A stretch of DNA of 16,460 nt from assembly GCA_036375165.1 (NCBI GenBank), contig DASUSI010000060.1:1-16460 (forward strand). Direction: 5' to 3'. Position 1 is the stretch's first letter. Every line of letters starts with the position of its first letter. The notes below the pieces were generated by a model. That model did not search any database. It was not told where the DNA came from and worked only from the letters and a program-made list of their open reading frames with translations. This stretch comes from WHSM01 sp036375165. Its GTDB lineage: Bacteria > Actinomycetota > Actinomycetes > Mycobacteriales > Micromonosporaceae. Positions 16,401-16,460 of this stretch are shown in pieces. The position numbers were made by a program, and so were the translations under genes.

Positions 16401-16460
16401 CGGACGACGCGACACCAGGCGGAGCTCTCGGGGAGGACTTCGGTCAGGCGCAGGCAGAGC
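10430..16460 (+). CDS. Giant type VII-secreted polymorphic toxin (WXG-like N-terminus, zincin, caspase-like, EndoU), partial, over 2010 codons
   Basis: The GTG at 10430 follows GAGGGGG, and this frame has no stop to the window end, so the 3' end is missing. Domains in order: a WXG100-like helical N-terminus with Trp69-Arg70-Gly71; a hydrophobic segment at about 120-147; an Ala/Gly-rich helical part to about 327; a Gly/Ser/Thr/Ala linker (about 328-664); a charged Arg/Asp linker; a zincin-like domain with HERTH at 949-953; a caspase-like domain with His1158 and Cys1218; a helical segment (about 1290-1410); an EndoU domain from about residue 1590; and a second EndoU-like copy to about 1796. This is the layout of CpnT/LXG-type ESX toxins. 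Residues about 990-1077 and about 1798-1988 are read across two nested +1-frame genes, lose GC3 bias and become low-complexity, so whether they are translated in this frame is uncertain. Confidence 0.8.
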   Translation, partial: MNFSDVLAWLEGMPGPIMTAVEYAVGTDWPEGDEDQMWDLADAWNQLATDLHDVLSDVSTTVPNMTADWRGVSREAFDELWDQFQGGEDTILPLLAESAGGLSEQARQGGLQIQSTKYEIMIELFIMIVSLIVALIAAFFTAGASTLAGAGATGAARMTIQMLFRNLVKELGKEFVERFVKRQLRNIGRHFTVRGLVREAAQEAFEELTTNALIQGIQMSEGNRTAFDFQEAGQNFLLGGVAGAGAGLTAGLGSRGITQGILGEMGGELANQLLSGDFNLQNLLQNGVAGAAGNTMSGVSPNGGTAASNLVNNLQNALSGLPGLGFLGGGPGPVSAGGGTGGSSGGTAGGGTGSGTSGGTGSGASGGTSGGTSGGSTGGTSAGASGGTAGGTTGGTSSGSTAGTPGTSTGGPAGGSSGEVAGAGGGDASGTAPPATSDSGSQPTAPAPVPAGDQTGQGAASGGTSPSLGTGVGTPTGDVTGAGTTDNTSGQQSGQTSGATGQATGSTAAPAPVAGAGTTVGGTPDGGAVSGSTAVAGSTPGGTAAGTTAASPAATATPGSAPASGTTPTGTAPTGTAPTGTTPTGATPGSTGTASGASPTATGGSTTGTAPATGTAPASGTAPGGSTSSTGTSSKGASATGASTSSGTPGTSQSSAGSTQGATGEGGSRRTAENTEGTDTSRRTGDRAASSQRPGRTPEAQSRSDQDQDPDTTTSQDESRAARDPDRDSEPVAGDTQSQPAPAQTPGRRAIAWLAQIASRASHQLPNPGDSDSDVDFAAAAQGQGGNRLTPDMVNQVLHAPADQLNSAETAMRRDYEANLALRDSNGDLVLDDQGRPQSLDQAGLDAAILAPRAGTNLFSAQGVRTNQDMVDNGGGLPRTQETVQRAADAAGVDLTDIEIHIVEDPDEIAYLDYQQACACTPGELEGRQIRLGPASFADAETLVATLAHERTHVEQLRTGADVGTGSLRDLENEAYASEAPALERFRRSDASGSVPGGQDVRSAPAGRDSGVGDRDAGRDQGRDDAAQRDDRAAGTGPGSGVSDPGDTAAQPDHTDDRPAGRDRDNDGDRTDDPGVAGEFSDAQQDGAQQDGARTTQDDTGPDSVLEPDPLSPDELQDLRRNSIDRGDQLIVTPDGDRLGDYANRIGRREGRLQVVIHGSDNAALFNGRRIGAADLATLIRGTRVWQQYEQSLSDWRAADPDTRGDQPKPPDIDLFSCNTARGFAQQLAQELGVRVDAPTNFAWVYPDGRTVVAGVVADRSGLSPDFSTPGGWVSFGPDSEPEASTFQQDSAKAARRAARLRRLGRRLGELEPRRLLEPDPTARPPSSPTVDVDAHLARLAEVRAEIDRLASDHPGLRGLKGWRRALGAIEGDLQRSGDSTRARQRLQQRADELAVLDAAVRTAATADVTQVDARVGVSYGDAVQRAVVDLIADQGGTWISTFPDGRLAAGSREAAPVLARVLIQARSAALNPQLRVAGRPPRIELHFPNGVDPELARQLEGTWVADPRTGLPLAPDRQPTIIVTGDRVGPDGTVLTEPSYQGQRGPVLAGDPDATPDSTPEPDQTAQQPSLWDSPEFANDPDRPPLDQLHVPEDRLQHILHGDENGGGHRSGTGKPGKSEFPPDWVDREIDIVLDVIRNPDSIEKLSRGTWTLRGQREGVTVVASVRPDGQVITGFPEPGGRDVKVNDPYLPDPADRLLSRRKRIAITADRGHQVGVDDPRNFPPGWDWRRIADAIVGVAQNPERMLPHQPERQQWLLVGTHDGVTITVRLAPNEGENSGAIVDAYVGEPEEGGNGHAADRGTGHVQHEDPAGAVHGPTLSGGSEAHGQLPERGRMGRDGTEPDRGAAPEAGDDHGQGGPVPAGLPGDVRAVDRPDGGRQQRPAHSDPVAGRAAGDPQPDRRPDEGAAANPAAEVHGPAVGRDVGVAGDTSGGGSGTGGLVGHGGHPGERTPQAPGDDHGAGADGTLDAPGRAEHVAEGTGRAAGGLTAPDDATPGGALGEDFGQAQAE
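11411..12420 (+). repeat. Gly/Ser/Thr/Ala linker with short tandem DNA repeats
   Basis: Within the giant ORF about 335 residues are nearly all Gly, Ser, Thr, Ala and Pro. The DNA shows short direct repeats: GGCACGGGCAGCGGC twice near 11483-11518; a 15-bp ACCGGGACCGCGCCC-type unit in tandem near 12134-12175 (PTGTA repeats); GGCACAGCACCGGCGA units near 12250-12297; and GGCGCATCG/ACATCGAGCACAGG units near 12308-12360. This is a slippage-prone flexible linker between the secreted N-terminal part and the toxin domains. Long ORFs in other frames here arise from composition. Confidence 0.85.
12980..13396 (+). other. Zincin-like metallopeptidase domain (HERTH) within the giant ORF
   Basis: The domain runs from about RAGTNLFSAQG to ERFRR. 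LAHERTHVEQL gives the HExxH zinc motif at residues 949-953. A following LENEAYASE with Glu972/Glu974 can supply the third ligand, as in gluzincin-like toxin and DUF4157-type domains. A Cys-Ala-Cys pair occurs upstream. It ends immediately before a nested small gene, the position where a toxin/immunity border would be expected. Confidence 0.7.
13398..13658 (+). CDS. Nested small gene: EF-Tu domain II-like beta-barrel protein, 86 aa
   Basis: The ATG at 13398 has AGGAG at 13388-13392, 5 nt upstream, and the frame ends in TAG at 13656-13658. The sequence resembles domain II of translation GTPases: VRFQVDRTFDLPQRAGIL, then VSGTVTQGEIKGGMTLHN, VRVLGVEF and ITTGTEL, a compact beta-barrel of the usual 80-90 residues, without any GTPase domain. 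Third codon positions are overwhelmingly G/C in this frame, while the overlapping giant-ORF frame loses GC3 bias over exactly this interval, so this is the frame under selection. The place directly after a zincin toxin domain suggests an immunity or accessory protein, but the fold gives no direct evidence of immunity. It lies in +1 relative to the giant ORF. Confidence 0.8.
   Translation: MPAVRFQVDRTFDLPQRAGILVSGTVTQGEIKGGMTLHNATTGQPVRVLGVEFPTPATLRHNLITLMIDRRDATGITTGTELTTPE
13780..14270 (+). other. Caspase-like (clan CD / C80-like) His-Cys domain within the giant ORF
   Basis: The stretch LQVVIHGSDNAALFNGRRIG contains a strand ending in His1158-Gly, and IDLFSCNTARGFAQQLAQEL contains Cys1218 after a hydrophobic strand. 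This VxHG then LxSCNxA spacing is the catalytic dyad pattern of clan CD proteases and of DUF4347/C80-like self-cleaving domains in large toxins. APTNFAWVYPDGRTVV follows as the next strand. It could cut the polyprotein to release the C-terminal RNase. Confidence 0.65.
15195..15510 (+). other. EndoU-type RNase toxin domain within the giant ORF (copy 1)
   Basis: HILHGDENGGGHRSG places His1599, His1602 and His1610. KPGKSEFPPDW gives Lys1616/Lys1619, and DGQVITGFP holds Thr1675. These are the hallmarks of bacterial EndoU nucleases (HILxG, GGGHxxG, KSxFPxxW, IITxYP), known from CdiA and MafB toxins that cleave RNA. A MafI-like gene downstream supports the call. Confidence 0.82.
15536..15815 (+). 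other. Second, diverged EndoU-like copy
   Basis: AITADRGHQVG, FPPGWDWRRIADAIVGVAQNPE, then WLLVGTHDGVTITVRL and GAIVDAYVGEP follow the same order as copy 1 (GGGHRSG, FPPDW...VIRNPD, WTLRGQREGVTVVASV, GQVITGFPEP). The first HILHG and the lysines are lost, so this copy is probably not catalytic on its own. It may be a relic, a decoy for immunity or a regulatory half. Confidence 0.65.
15822..16394 (+). CDS. MafI-family-like EndoU immunity protein with two tandem repeats, 190 aa
   Basis: The ATG at 15822 is preceded by AAGGTGG (15807-15813). An earlier ATG at 15759 would reach back into EndoU copy 2 and is rejected. The protein is soluble, acidic and helical. It consists of two copies of the same roughly 70-residue unit: residues 5-75 (RTLPERFMDRLSAEDL ... 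RATITAREVQSL) and 103-178 (RTLPQRFTGRLSDETL ... RVTITEQERTEL). The unit pattern (F-x-x-RLS, then G/E-W, then L..L....TIT..E) resembles MafI proteins, which neutralise EndoU toxins of MafB type; usual members have one unit. GC3 bias is strong in this frame. It is probably the immunity partner of the EndoU domain just upstream, encoded in +1 of the giant ORF. Confidence 0.8.
   Translation: MRLTEGQVTYSMRTLPERFMDRLSAEDLRHTVSYRNAGEWGETVLNLIAALHQKRATITAREVQSLRDYLETFEPSIGQTEAGSNDLRIATRWLDELRVIPSLTDDQMKERLRTLPQRFTGRLSDETLEWLVIRPEEEAEPEVWSDTADILVSELRKHRVTITEQERTELWMLLDALNMSRKELVELPVA
16395..16460 (+). other. Giant-ORF frame resumes after the immunity gene
   Basis: After the MafI-like stop, the giant-ORF frame continues without a stop as a Gly/Ala/Asp/Gln-rich linker (LTAPDDATPGGALGEDFGQAQAE) up to the window edge. 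It looks like the start of another linker or toxin cassette with no start codon of its own. Confidence 0.5.

Noticed and set aside
1..16460. tRNA, rRNA or CRISPR array
   Set aside because: No cloverleaf, rRNA-like block or regularly spaced direct repeats with unique spacers were seen; the only dense repeats are in the coding linker.

Overview
The window is high-GC actinobacterial DNA. Real genes have third codon positions that are almost always G or C, GTG starts are common, and ribosome sites are of the GGAGG type. The gene set is that of a type VII (ESX) secretion locus of the kind found in Micromonosporaceae or Streptomyces relatives. The family placement is inference; nothing here identifies a species.

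Layout. Positions 1-344 hold an inverted repeat and one small hypothetical ORF. On the minus strand, 345-2410 carries eccE and a translationally coupled gene of unknown role with a degenerate NTPase look. Divergent from it, the plus strand carries eccB (2573-4039) and two WXG100-size substrates (4201-4551 and 4596-4889), closed by a perfect 15-bp hairpin at 4943-4975. The minus-strand block 5106-7252 does not look like ESX machinery: a 67-residue protein, an ABC/AAA-type ATPase and a DPELEAW-type TOPRIM-like protein, a pair resembling phage-defence ATPase/effector modules such as MAD3/MAD4. Also on the minus strand is a mycosin (7398-8723) in which the catalytic Ser and the oxyanion Asn appear to be replaced. 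Divergent from it, the plus strand carries a hypothetical protein, a YbaB-like protein, an EspC/WXG-like small protein and then a giant toxin ORF that starts at 10430 and is still open at the window end (at least 2010 codons). EccC and EccD are not in the window.

The giant ORF has a WXG100-like N-terminus, hydrophobic helices, a long Gly/Ser/Thr/Ala linker with DNA repeats, a zincin-like domain (HERTH), a caspase-like His/Cys domain and an EndoU RNase domain followed by a second, diverged EndoU-like copy. Two well-formed small genes lie inside it, both in the +1 frame: an EF-Tu domain II-like protein of 86 residues (13398-13658) and a MafI-like immunity protein made of two tandem repeats (15822-16394). 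The giant frame stays open through both, and coding-like sequence resumes in the same phase after each.

How it may work together. EccB and EccE are ESX membrane components, the WXG100 and EspC-like proteins are likely small substrates or partners, and the giant protein is the likely polymorphic-toxin substrate. The caspase-like domain could release the C-terminal EndoU RNase, with the nested MafI-like protein as cognate immunity. The doubled EndoU and doubled MafI folds suggest that toxin and immunity were duplicated together. The strongest leads are this nested, in-phase cassette architecture, the co-duplication, the apparently inactive mycosin, and the defence-like pair embedded in the secretion locus.
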